55,067 nt of DNA. Source: Polyangiaceae bacterium (GTDB lineage Bacteria > Myxococcota_A > Polyangia > Polyangiales > Polyangiaceae). The notes under the pieces were generated by a model. That model was given only the letters and a program-made list of their open reading frames with translations, ran no database searches and was not told where the DNA came from. Shown here one piece after another: positions 17,696 to 25,874 of this stretch (within the stretch, counting starts at the first letter, position 1; each line of letters begins with the position of its first letter). Made by a program: the position numbers and the translations under genes. The stretch is taken from positions 1 to 55,067 of the forward strand of contig JABSRN010000109.1 of assembly GCA_013214025.1 (NCBI GenBank), written 5' to 3'.

Positions 17696-18521
17696 GGTGG
17701 ATACTCACGCCGAGGTACTCGACCGAGTCAGAAAACTGTTACGCCTCGCGCAGTCGGACAACCTGCACGAGGCCGGCAACGCAGCGGCCGCAGCTCTTGG
17801 CCTACTGGATCGACACCGAATCGATGGTGCGATTCGAGCGCGCCTGTTGGCGGGCGACAGTGGCCTGGGCGATAGCGAGCTGGGCGACCCGGCTGAACGC
17901 ATCGTCGATGGGCGAGGGAATCCGTTGGATAGCTCCAAACGCCTTCGCAAGTGGAAGATATTCTTGGCAGCGGGTTTGGCCCCACTCAACGATTGTCGTG
18001 TCTACACGCAAAAATCCGCCGCGCAGGCGAAGCTCGTCGAGCTGGTCACGGTGGGTCGGCAGAACGACATGGACGCCTTACGGATTGTCTACGAGTTCCT
18101 GGTGACTACCATCGAGATGTTGACGCGCAGTCACGGCCAGCAGGAAGACCGACAGTGGCGCGACAGTTTTCGATTGGGGGCTGCCGACACGCTGGTGCAG
18201 CGGCTATTGCGGCAGCGCGCTGAATTAACGGAGGCGCTGCTGACTCAGGCCTGGTCCTCCAAAGCGCCGTCGCCCGAGCCGATGAAGCTGGGCGGCCGCG
18301 CCAGCACCGAATCTGCGCACGTGCCCGAGCCCGCAGCGGGAGCCATCATTGTTTCCGAACGTGAGCTGCTCGACCAGCGCGGGATCGCGGTTGATACTTG
18401 GATGAACGAGCACCTCGGCGCGAGTGTGCGCCAAGGCCGGGGGATCCGCTACGAGGTGAGCGCCTTTGAAGCTGGGGGTAGTGCCGCTTGGTCGGTCGCC
18501 TTAGATCGCGATTCCGACTGA
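17685..18521 (+). CDS. DUF2786-family protein
   Basis: 278 residues from GTG 17685 (GTG 17697, just past the previous stop, is the alternative). The N-terminal helix pair RVRKLLRLAQSDNLHEAGNAA followed by ALGLLDRHRI is the DUF2786 signature. A middle region (RKWKIFLAAGLAPLNDCRVY, VTVGRQNDMDALRIVYEFLV) matches the C-terminal half often found with it. Predicted cytoplasmic. The family function is not established. It overlaps the ceramidase-like gene by 11 bp and is therefore likely co-transcribed with it. Confidence 0.78.
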   Translation: MTPRVDTHAEVLDRVRKLLRLAQSDNLHEAGNAAAAALGLLDRHRIDGAIRARLLAGDSGLGDSELGDPAERIVDGRGNPLDSSKRLRKWKIFLAAGLAPLNDCRVYTQKSAAQAKLVELVTVGRQNDMDALRIVYEFLVTTIEMLTRSHGQQEDRQWRDSFRLGAADTLVQRLLRQRAELTEALLTQAWSSKAPSPEPMKLGGRASTESAHVPEPAAGAIIVSERELLDQRGIAVDTWMNEHLGASVRQGRGIRYEVSAFEAGGSAAWSVALDRDSD

Positions 18522-18577
18522 CGCGTTCATTGCCCGCCCTCGCGTTCATCACCCGCCTTCGTGTTCATCGGTGCGGC
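18522..18577. repeat. Imperfect 19-bp tandem repeat between convergent genes
   Basis: CGCGTTCATTGCCCGCCCT at 18522-18540 is followed by CGCGTTCATCACCCGCCTT at 18541-18559 and a partial third copy (CGTGTTCATCGG). It fills the gap between the DUF2786 stop and the crotonase stop. I see no terminator hairpin in it. Confidence 0.5.
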
Positions 18578-18596
18578 GCCTTCAACGCCGCGACGT

Positions 18597-19469
18597 TTAC
18601 ATATTGTCGAGCAGGCTGGTGTCCGCCTCTGTTTTGGGAGCTTCAACAAACTCCCAATCCGTGAACTTGGGGGGACGTTCCGCCATATTCGACGAGATAG
18701 CTTCCATTAAGTTTTCGCCAGCGATGATGCGATCTTGTTCGATGGATTCGCGCAGTAGTGCGTCCGCCGCGTTGGCGTAGTTGGCGGCCTGAAAGATTCG
18801 TTTGTTGGCTCGAATCGCGTCCGGGCTTTTGCCGGCGATCTCGCGGGCCGTCTCCAGCGCGGCAGTCAACGGGTCACTCATCACGCGGGTGGCGAAGCCG
18901 TACTCCAGGGCTTCGGTGCCGGAGAATAGGCGCCCGGTGTAGACCAGCTCCCGGACGATATCCTCCCGGGCGAGACGGCACATGATGGGGGTGCCGCCCA
19001 TATCCGGTACTAGCCCCCAGTTGACTTCCATCACGCTGAGGCGCGCATCGGGCGTGACGTAACGCATGTCGGCTCCGAGCATCAATTGGAAGCCGCCGCC
19101 CACCGCGGCTCCGTGCACCGCTGCGATAACGGGTACCGGTAGCTCGCGCCACACCCAAGTGGCGTACTGCGGGTGATTGGCGATGCCATGGGTGCGCGGC
19201 TCGAGCATGCCTTGCTCTTTTGACTGATCGTTGAGAGGGGAGTCGTCGCTCACCAGCAATCCGAAGGTGGACTTGTCTAGGCCAGCGCAGAAGGCTTTGC
19301 CTTCGCCGGATATCACCACCACCCGAACGTTCTTGTCGGCGCCGAGGGCAGCCCCGGTCTCGCCGAGCGCCACGAGCATCTGTTTGTCGAGGGCATTCAG
19401 CTTGTCCCCCCGCGTGAGCCGCACATCGGCGACGCCGTCCGTGATGTTGACTGAGATCCGCTCGTTCAT
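18597..19469 (-). CDS. Crotonase/enoyl-CoA hydratase-family protein
   Basis: 290 residues from ATG 19469, chosen because AAAGGA lies 8 bp ahead and the family fold begins there (MNERISVNITDGVADVRL); the frame extends further upstream without family likeness. The oxyanion segment is GEGKAFCAGLD, then HGAAVGGGFQLMLGADMRY, then SVMEVNWGLVPDMGG. Of the two catalytic Glu of enoyl-CoA hydratase, the first position (GGGCEL in mitochondrial enzyme) is Gln here, while the second Glu (MEVNWGL) is kept. This predicts a crotonase with another reaction, or an isomerase, rather than a standard hydratase. The C-terminal helix ends ADTSLLDNM. Confidence 0.88.
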   Translation of the reverse strand: MNERISVNITDGVADVRLTRGDKLNALDKQMLVALGETGAALGADKNVRVVVISGEGKAFCAGLDKSTFGLLVSDDSPLNDQSKEQGMLEPRTHGIANHPQYATWVWRELPVPVIAAVHGAAVGGGFQLMLGADMRYVTPDARLSVMEVNWGLVPDMGGTPIMCRLAREDIVRELVYTGRLFSGTEALEYGFATRVMSDPLTAALETAREIAGKSPDAIRANKRIFQAANYANAADALLRESIEQDRIIAGENLMEAISSNMAERPPKFTDWEFVEAPKTEADTSLLDNM

Positions 19470-19740
19470 TGTTGGGTCCTTTGTGCGCTGTTCGGGCTTG
19501 GATCTATCGCCGCGGCCTCCGGGGGTCGAGAGCCTCCGGGATCCTGGACCGTAGTTTTCTGCGGGCGCGCACAAATGGAGCGGTCGGTGGCCGTGTTCCA
19601 TTCGGTTCGCCACACCTATGGATCAGATGGGTTCAATAAAGGATGGGGCAGGGAAGACGGAAGGGGCCGTGCCGGTCATCGGACACAATTGGTTCAAGTG
19701 TCGTATTGCGCTCCGGTCCGGCCGCCCGTATGGGGTAGGC

Positions 19741-20907
19741 ATGAGTTCCTCTACAGTGCCTTCCTCCCTGGGCTTCGGCCTTTTCCTCCCCCCGTTTCAT
19801 CCGGTTGAGGAGAACCCGTCCCTGGCATTGGAGCGAGACGCCCAGTTGGTCGAGCATGTGGAGCGGATGGATTTCGATGAGGCCTGGATTGGAGAGCATC
19901 ACTCCGGCGGCTGGGAAATCATCTCTAGCCCGGAGCTCTTCATCGCGGCGTTGGCGGGACGTACGAGTCGCATCAAGCTGGGCGCCGGTGTCGTGTCGTT
20001 GCCTTATCACCACCCGTACATGGTGGCCGAGCGAGCGATTCAGCTGAGCCATCACACCAAAGGACGATTCATTCTCGGTCTGGGCCCCGGTGCCCTGCCA
20101 TCCGACGCTGCGATGCTCGGACTGGACGCGCCGCAATTGCGACCTCGAACCCAACAAGCGGCCTCCGCTGTAGTGCGCTTGCTTGCCGGCGAGACAGTCA
20201 CTGAGGAAACCGATTGGTACACACTGCGAGATGCGCGGGTGCAGTTGCGCCCCTATCAAGGCAAACGCGTCGAGGTCTGTGCGGCATCCGTGGTCTCTCC
20301 CTCCGGCGCTGTACTGGCGGGGAGTCACGGCCTGGGGTTGCTCTCTATCGGTGGTACCAGCCAGGCGGGTTTCAGCGCTTTGGCTCAGAACTGGTCCGTC
20401 ACGGAAAAGAAGGCCGCCGAGGCGAAGAAGTCCGTGCACCGTAAGGATTGGCGCGTTGTTGGGCTGATGCATATCGCGCCCACCCGGGAGCAAGCCCGCG
20501 AGGATGTGAAATTCGGATTGGACGCTTGGGTCAAATACTTCAACGAGGTCGCAGCGCTGCCCCTGGTCCCGTCCGGGAGTGTCGAGTCGGCGCTAGATTC
20601 CATGATGGACTCAGGCATCGTCATGGTGGGCGATCCGGATGACGCCACGGCGCATATCCGCAATCTTCAGGAGCAGACCGGCGGTTTCGGCAAGCTGCTG
20701 TTGATGGGTCACAACTGGGCGAATTACGAGAATACTCGGCGGAGCTACGAGCTGATCGCTCGCTACGTCATGCCCAAGTTTCAGCACTTGAACCAGGGGC
20801 GCTCGGACTCGATGGAATACGTGCGGGCCCGCAACCCTGAGTTCTCGGGAGCCGCCGCCACCGCCGTAGCTGAAGCCGTCCAGCTCCACACCTCCGACGA
20901 CGACTGA
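19741..20907 (+). CDS. LLM-class flavin-dependent oxidoreductase (bacterial luciferase-like monooxygenase)
   Basis: 388 residues from ATG 19741; an in-frame ATG at 19618 adds a stretch without family likeness. The TIM-barrel start FGLFLPPFHPVEENP, FDEAWIGEHHSGGWE, KLGAGVVSLPYHHPYMVAER and GRFILGLGPGALPSDAAMLG are typical of this class, closest in style to limonene-monooxygenase-like members. Uses reduced FMN and oxygen on an unknown organic substrate. It is divergent from the crotonase across about 270 bp; a link in fatty acid or terpenoid breakdown is possible but unproven. Confidence 0.88.
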   Translation: MSSSTVPSSLGFGLFLPPFHPVEENPSLALERDAQLVEHVERMDFDEAWIGEHHSGGWEIISSPELFIAALAGRTSRIKLGAGVVSLPYHHPYMVAERAIQLSHHTKGRFILGLGPGALPSDAAMLGLDAPQLRPRTQQAASAVVRLLAGETVTEETDWYTLRDARVQLRPYQGKRVEVCAASVVSPSGAVLAGSHGLGLLSIGGTSQAGFSALAQNWSVTEKKAAEAKKSVHRKDWRVVGLMHIAPTREQAREDVKFGLDAWVKYFNEVAALPLVPSGSVESALDSMMDSGIVMVGDPDDATAHIRNLQEQTGGFGKLLLMGHNWANYENTRRSYELIARYVMPKFQHLNQGRSDSMEYVRARNPEFSGAAATAVAEAVQLHTSDDD

Positions 20908-21492
20908 GCGCTGCCTTCAAGGCGCCTGGCCAGCTGAAGCGCTGAAAATCGTGGTTTTAGACGCCTCGGCACCCCACATTCACCTGCATTTCTGGGGAAT
21001 TGCTCGCTCTCGCTAAAAGATCGGCCAGATCGCCACACCCGCACGTATTGCCCTGTGTGACGTTGGCGAACTCGAACAGGACCCGTGATATGACAGCATC
21101 TTCAAGTAGCAACTTCGTACGATCGGCCGTGAACAGCTCGGATCCCTTGGTTACTGGCAGCTGGGTCGCAGTTCCTACCGACGCCTCTACAGAGCGAGCG
21201 CCGGATCTGTCGCGATGGCTCTGCCCCGAGGCAAGCACTGCCGCTTCTTTCGACGCCGCTAGCTAGTGCGCGATTCACTTCTCTTGAAGGGAATCGCGAC
21301 CATGAAAAACATGCGTCAGATACGATCTTAGACTTAACTCGACGAGTTCCGCTCACCCAAGGTGAGCAAGTGACTCGAAATCCCTTCAGTGTATCTGAAT
21401 CCCGCACTAGTAGACGTTCGATTCTCCCGTCGCCCGTAAGCTGTGGAGGGTTCTATACTCCACCCAGGCTATTCTCCATCTAGACTGGGGCT
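20908..21492. other. Gene-poor stretch with a weak coding remnant
   Basis: I see no convincing gene. On the minus strand, about 20957-21130, the translation LFTADRTKLLLEDAVISRVL followed by a NTCGCGDLADLLARAS segment vaguely resembles a dockerin-like end, but it lacks a start. A hairpin is present at 21269-21298. The broken GT87 gene starts at 21493. Confidence 0.35.
21269..21298. other. Inverted repeat/hairpin
   Basis: CGCGATTC at 21269-21276 pairs with GAATCGCG at 21291-21298; inside it CTTC pairs with GAAG around a TCTT loop, with one A-G mismatch between the two stems. No T-tract follows on either side, so it is not a standard terminator. It lies about 200 bp before the GT87 pseudogene and could be an operator or a relic. 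Confidence 0.45.
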
Positions 21493-22681
21493 GTGACGAT
21501 CGACGCAGAGACAAGCGATGCCCCGGCACCCGAAGGTCATCGCTGGGAACTAAGCCTCGTGCAGAACGTTTTTCGCGGGCTCTCCCTTCTGGTTTTTGCC
21601 CTTGGCATCGCATCCCTCGCGGAGGGCCTCCTGCACAGCTGGCGCTCCCCTGGGGACTTGCAGCTGCCGACGGCGCGTCTGTTCATGGACGGCGTCAGCC
21701 CTTTCGCCGGGTAAGGCGATTCCGAACTACCTGCACCACTGGTCCCTGATCATCGCCCCGTTGTGCGAGTTGGAGCCCACCCACGCCGGCGTCCTGTGGA
21801 GCGAAAGCAATGCTGGTATCGGTTTGTGGTGTTGCCACGCGCTGGGTCGTCTCGGAGGCCACCGCCACGTCGTTCTGTTGGTTACAGGGCTGTTGTTCGC
21901 GTCATTGCCGTTTCGCGTTGGCATTGGTTACGGCCAAAGTTCCTTGTTCATCCTTGGATGTTTTTTTCTGTCCGTCATCAGCACGAGCCCCTGGTACCGA
22001 GGGCTGTTCGGGGCGCTCGCCTTGGCGAAATACTCCTTTGCCGGAGCGTGGGCTGGTCAGGCTCTCCGGCGTAGCCCGTCAGCGCTGGTGTATTGCGGCG
22101 GATTCTTAAGCTTATTCGTGGGACTCGGCGCTTGGTGGATATCTAGCGGAGACACCTGACTGGATGTGACGGGACCGCTGCAGGTGGCCTCTTCTGGGGT
22201 GCAGCCCGGTCATGGGGATCTGCTCACCCTCGTGGATATCTTCTTGGGCAAGTCTGAATATCCTCGCCTCGCCCTGGGCTTGTTCTTGATGGCAGGCAAT
22301 GTCGGGGGCGTGTGGTGGTGGTTGAGAGGGTCGACTGACCCGCTGTTTGCGTTAGCGGTCTCCGCTACCAGCTCGCTGCTCGTCGTTACCCACTTGGACT
22401 ACGACTACGTGTTCCTTTTGCCTGCCGTGGTGTTCTTGCTGTTTCGCGGCACGGCGATCGGTTTGTTGGGAATAGTCGCGACCGGCTACTGCTGGCAGCT
22501 GCTGAAAATTCTTCATGTGTTTGGCATATCGTCGAGTATTGGCTCGCCGATACTGGCGGTGGCCGTCCAATGTTTAGCCCACGGACTGGTGCTGTATTGC
22601 GTACTACGATTGCGGGATCTGCCCGACTGCCCGCTCTTGCGGCTGGCTATCAACGTGGCGTCGTCAGAGCCTGGTCGTTAG
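21493..22681 (+). pseudogene. GT87-family (DUF2029) glycosyltransferase, broken
   Basis: The first piece starts at GTG 21493 and ends at TAA 21712 after LFMDGVSPFAG. A one-base shift restores the frame: KAIPNYLHHWSLIIAPLCEL, then LLFASLPFRVGIGYGQSSLF and LALAKYSFAGAWAG. An in-frame TGA at 22157 interrupts, and the same phase continues to 22681 with HLDYDYVFLLPAVVFLLF. The motifs PNYLHH, SLPF-x-GQ-SL and KYSF are those of polyprenyl-phosphate-mannose-dependent GT87 enzymes. About ten membrane helices would be present in an intact copy. Two independent lesions point to real loss. The next gene on the other strand overlaps its end by 4 bp. Confidence 0.7.
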
Positions 22682-23397
22682 AGCAAGCCACCGAGACAGA
22701 TCCGAAGATCACAAGCGTCGAGCATACACTCAACAAATTCTTGTCGAGGCCCTGGAAGCATTGATGAAAGTCCGGCTCGGCACAATTCGGGAGTCCACAG
22801 AGCGGCGCGCGATGCAGGGGAGTCGCAGTGACTAAATAACGACTCGCAGGATCGAGCGACTTGGGCGAGCTGCGATGTGTTTTGGATCGCGCTGACCCCA
22901 CATTCGCGTAGCACGTTTGCCCGACACAGTTTTTCGGAACCATTGAGCGCCTCCAGGCAGCTGAGCAGCCGTCTGTGGGCGTCCGCAGACATCACAGTTC
23001 CGAGACCGCCGCAAAGCAGTTGCACGGCCCCGACACCACTGCATTTCTCTTTCCCGAATAATTCAAAACACGCCGGTGTCAGTTTCAGTGGTGGTCCGCG
23101 CGCCGGGTCCAGGGCATCAAGCACCAAAGTCTCGTCTTCGGCCTCGGTGCGAGTGGGAGTTGGCTGGCTACCCGTATCGTGGGGCTCCAACGACGATCCA
23201 GATTGGGAATTGGCCTGGGCGTCGTCGCTGCTGCCGGCCCGGTTGGCGGATCGCGTAGCGGAGCGAGCGGCGGCTCCAGCGGGTGTCGCGGAACTGTCGC
23301 TCGGCGGCCTCCCAGCGACGCAAGCCAGCAACGATAGCGCTGCGCCCAGGATGCTGAGGGCGAGTAGCTGACGTTGAACATTCGACGGGTAGCCCAT
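22678..23397 (-). CDS. Cys-rich lipoprotein
   Basis: 239 residues. Signal LLALSILGAALSLLAC with lipobox LLAC (residues 23-26). A Ser/Ala/Thr-rich linker runs to about residue 90. The C-terminal 140 residues hold about twelve Cys in regular pairs (ACFELFGKEKC, CLEALNGSEKLC, RECGV, SCESLFSHC, CMLDACDLRIC), suggesting a disulfide-bonded helical domain. I do not recognise a named family. It is isolated, convergent with the broken GT87 gene. Confidence 0.72.
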   Translation of the reverse strand: MGYPSNVQRQLLALSILGAALSLLACVAGRPPSDSSATPAGAAARSATRSANRAGSSDDAQANSQSGSSLEPHDTGSQPTPTRTEAEDETLVLDALDPARGPPLKLTPACFELFGKEKCSGVGAVQLLCGGLGTVMSADAHRRLLSCLEALNGSEKLCRANVLRECGVSAIQNTSQLAQVARSCESLFSHCDSPASRAALWTPELCRAGLSSMLPGPRQEFVECMLDACDLRICLGGLL

Positions 23398-23643
23398 TAC
23401 GGTGAGGAGCGCAGTGTATCACCCAGAACGCTGGTGTTTCGAATCGGAGTAGATCAGAACAATCGGGAAGAGCAGCACCAGCGAGACCCCGCTAGTTTGC
23501 GTCTTGCTAGTGGTGCGGATTCTTAGGATCGGTTCTTAAAGCGAGCCCATTCTGGAGGTTCATAGGATCGACCGTGTTGGTTTCATTGTTCCTGGATACT
23601 CCGATCCCTAGCTTGGTGACGAGCGGGCGGGGGGGGGCTAGTC

Positions 23644-23958
23644 GTGGGGCCGGGCGCCAAACCCGCACCGGGCGTGGAGGCGCGTGCAGGGAGCCGGGCA
23701 GCAGGCGGCGGCGAGCTGGTTCAGGTACGGATACCTGCAGCAGGCGAGAGCGGCTCGACCACCGTTGAAGTGAGGCGTCGCGCTGCGTACTCAACCCCCG
23801 GCGACAATAGCGAGGAAGCCCGCGCGGCTGATGCGCGCTTCCGTGTGGGCGGCGTGTTTTATGGGCTTCCGAACTCTAAACGCATCGTGATCTCGCACTG
23901 GGTGGACTCCCAGCGAGTCAAACTGTCAGCTCCAGAAGACAAGGCTCTCTTGAGCTAG
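23644..23958 (+). CDS. Possible small protein, uncertain
   Basis: 104 residues from GTG 23644, just after a TAG and a G9 run in the same phase. The second half reads sensibly (RVGGVFYGLPNSKRIVISHW, then SQRVKLSAPEDKALLS), while the first 40 residues are Gly/Ala/Arg-rich and look untranslated. It may be the 3' end of a gene whose 5' part is broken at the G-run. No signal, no motif I can name. Kept only because the second half has balanced composition. Confidence 0.25.
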   Translation: MGPGAKPAPGVEARAGSRAAGGGELVQVRIPAAGESGSTTVEVRRRAAYSTPGDNSEEARAADARFRVGGVFYGLPNSKRIVISHWVDSQRVKLSAPEDKALLS

Positions 23959-23979
23959 GGCGCGCTAGTTCGGGCTCAG

Positions 23980-24402
23980 TCAGCGCAGGGTGGCGCCGGA
24001 ATTTCGGAGATAAGCGGTGGCGAACACAGGGCTGGCGAAGACGTCAGCGCGAGAGAACACGCCGTCCGCTTGCAAGAGACGTTTGGCCTGCATCTGACCA
24101 GCGACCGTCTGGACGAGATAGGCCACCCGAGGAAAGTCGACCACCAAGTCTCGCCGGAAGCTGCGGAACCAATTCTCATATTCCGGGTCGTTTTTGCTTA
24201 CGGCCTGCCGTGAATCGAGCAGGAGGTAATGGTGTCTGCGTCCCAAGTTGTCGAGCGAGGTGAGCATAGGATTGCAGGCGGCTCTGGCAGCAGCGGCCGA
24301 TTCGAAGCTTTTGGAAGAACGCACAACCGTCACAATGGATTCCCCCGGCGGGATGGTGACCTTGAAGTAGTCATTTTCGAAGAGGGTGGAGTCGGAGAAC
24401 AC
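23980..24402 (-). CDS. STAS/SpoIIAA-like small protein
   Basis: 140 residues, no signal. Pattern: strand FKVTIPPGESIVTVVRSSKS, helix with AAAARAACNPMLTSL, strand HHYLLLDSRQA, then a helix YENWFRSFRRDL, a strand RVAYLVQTVAGQMQAKRL and an end ASPVFATAYL. This alternation, with a central LLLD strand and a final strand naming a position for an element to act on, is that of STAS/SpoIIAA-like proteins common in myxobacteria. Probably a cytoplasmic signalling or scaffold protein. It lies divergent from the PilZ-receiver gene across about 500 bp. Confidence 0.55.
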   Translation of the reverse strand: MFSDSTLFENDYFKVTIPPGESIVTVVRSSKSFESAAAARAACNPMLTSLDNLGRRHHYLLLDSRQAVSKNDPEYENWFRSFRRDLVVDFPRVAYLVQTVAGQMQAKRLLQADGVFSRADVFASPVFATAYLRNSGATLR

Positions 24403-24897
24403 GCCGACACGCTATGTAGAGATACCCGAAAAAGCAAGTTGCCCGCGCAGGGCATTCCGCCAGCCAACCGAGGCTGTGTCAATGCCCGCTGGACCCTCCG
24501 TCCAGTGGCGCAATAAGTTCCACAAATCCCAATAAAGTGCGGATCTGGGCCGTCCAAAGAGCGGTGCGATCTATCCGTTCGGGGCCCCCCGTCGAGACCG
24601 CCCGGTGTCTCGGTGGTGTGATTCAGCCGGTTGGGATGCGCCATGAGTACGCGCGGGCCCTGTGGATTGCCGGCGGGGACAGGCGAGATCCTCGAAGTTG
24701 CCGCCACTGGTTAGGGGGGGGACCGGGAAGAATCAGTGCAAATCAGTGTGGATGGGGGATATTCACGGCAGATCAGTGCCCTGCGTCGGCCGCTGGTGCT
24801 CGGCCCGGCGCGTCATCGATTCGGCGGCGCGGGGCTCGGCCTGCACGGCGGCTCACCGGTGCTAAACTTTCCCAGTAGCTCACTAGGGGGGTAGCGA
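24403..24897. other. Gene-free stretch upstream of the PilZ-receiver gene, with phased short repeats
   Basis: I find no gene. ATCAGTG occurs at 24732, 24742 and 24772, that is 10 and 30 bp apart, which puts all three on one face of the helix. They lie 120-170 bp before the PilZ-receiver start and could be an operator. A G8 run is at about 24713-24720. Confidence 0.4.
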
Positions 24898-25668
24898 ATG
24901 GAACGAAGGGGCAGCCTCCGGGTACTCACATCGAGCCCGGTATCAGCATGGTCAGATGGGGATTCGAGCACGCCAGGTGCGCATGCCTCGGCGGAGCCGG
25001 TGCCGTTGCGCCCGTCATTGTTATGTGATTTACATGACGTCTCGCTCACCGGTTTGGGGCTCTACTACCCTGAAGAACTCAAACCCGAGTCTCGCATCTT
25101 CGTTGATCTGGAGCTCATGGACGGTGTCGACTGCACCGTTTGGGGAACCGTGGCACGCCTCAAGCCCGGTCCCTTCGGGCACCTGACTGGCGTGAAATTC
25201 GAAGACTCAGCCGCCACGCAGTGGGCCCAACTGAGCCAGTTGCTCAAATCTCTGGTGGCGGCGGGTGAGCCTGATCGAGATCCATCGCCAGAGAACTACA
25301 CCGTGCTAGTGGTGGACGCCAGTCGGACTCAGGCGGCGCTGACAGTGGCTGCACTTCGAGCCTACGGCTTTCAGGTAGCCATCGCGAGCTCGGTGGACAC
25401 GGCGTTGAGCGTGGTGTTCCAGCAGCAGCCGGATCTCGTGCTCACGGATCTCTCACTGCCCGGATGTGACGGAATGGAGCTGTGTCGGCAGCTGCAGATG
25501 GATCTTCCGCAGCTACCGGTAGTCGTACAAACGGAGTTTTCGGCTCGCGGCATGCCCGAACGCATCCGTCGCTCGGGAGCGACTAGCGTGTTGTTGAAGG
25601 ATCACTGTGAAGCTCCGCTAGTCGCGGCGATCAACGACGCTTTGCACTTGACCGCAGCGGCTACCTAA
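24898..25668 (+). CDS. PilZ domain fused to a response-regulator receiver domain
   Basis: 256 residues. The PilZ part (about 1-115) starts MERRGSLRVLTSSPVSAWSD, with the RR...R motif, and has DVSLTGLGLYY (the D-x-S-x-x-G motif). A TVWGTVARLKPG strand follows. An insert of about 16 residues (GAHASAEPVPLRPSLL) separates the first and second strands. The receiver part (about 135-250) has VVDAS, phospho-acceptor Asp in VLTDLSLPG, and Lys in VLLKDH. The N-terminal PilZ is a sister of the stand-alone protein at 47588 (same MERR, WSDG and SLTG-GLYYP blocks). Expected role: joins cyclic-di-GMP sensing with phosphorylation. No kinase nearby. Confidence 0.85.
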   Translation: MERRGSLRVLTSSPVSAWSDGDSSTPGAHASAEPVPLRPSLLCDLHDVSLTGLGLYYPEELKPESRIFVDLELMDGVDCTVWGTVARLKPGPFGHLTGVKFEDSAATQWAQLSQLLKSLVAAGEPDRDPSPENYTVLVVDASRTQAALTVAALRAYGFQVAIASSVDTALSVVFQQQPDLVLTDLSLPGCDGMELCRQLQMDLPQLPVVVQTEFSARGMPERIRRSGATSVLLKDHCEAPLVAAINDALHLTAAAT

Positions 25669-25874
25669 GCTGTTCGGGGCAGCGCATGCGGCGTTCTGTA
25701 TTCGTTTTTGCAACTAGCCTGGAGCCGTTCGCGGACGATGAGCGCTGAATCGGACAGTATTGCTCGTCGCCCGAACGCGGAAAAAGGCGAATGATTCTAG
25801 GTGGTACACCGTTCGTTGAGCGGGCGCAGGGCCGAAGGCGGGCGCTGTTGGTTTTCGGCTGAAACCAATCGCTG

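Noticed and set aside
21000-21266. Plus-strand open frame of 88 codons in the gap before the GT87 remnant
   Set aside because: No start context, no motif, Ser/Ala/Arg composition.
23644-23958. Relationship between the small frame at 23644 and the end of the decayed gene at 2350 (both have VFY-x-LPN)
   Set aside because: The match is only about six residues and the flanking residues differ, so it may be chance.
24537-24878. Plus-strand open frame of 113 codons before the PilZ-receiver gene
   Set aside because: Arg/Gly/Ala-rich with no domain; likely promoter DNA.
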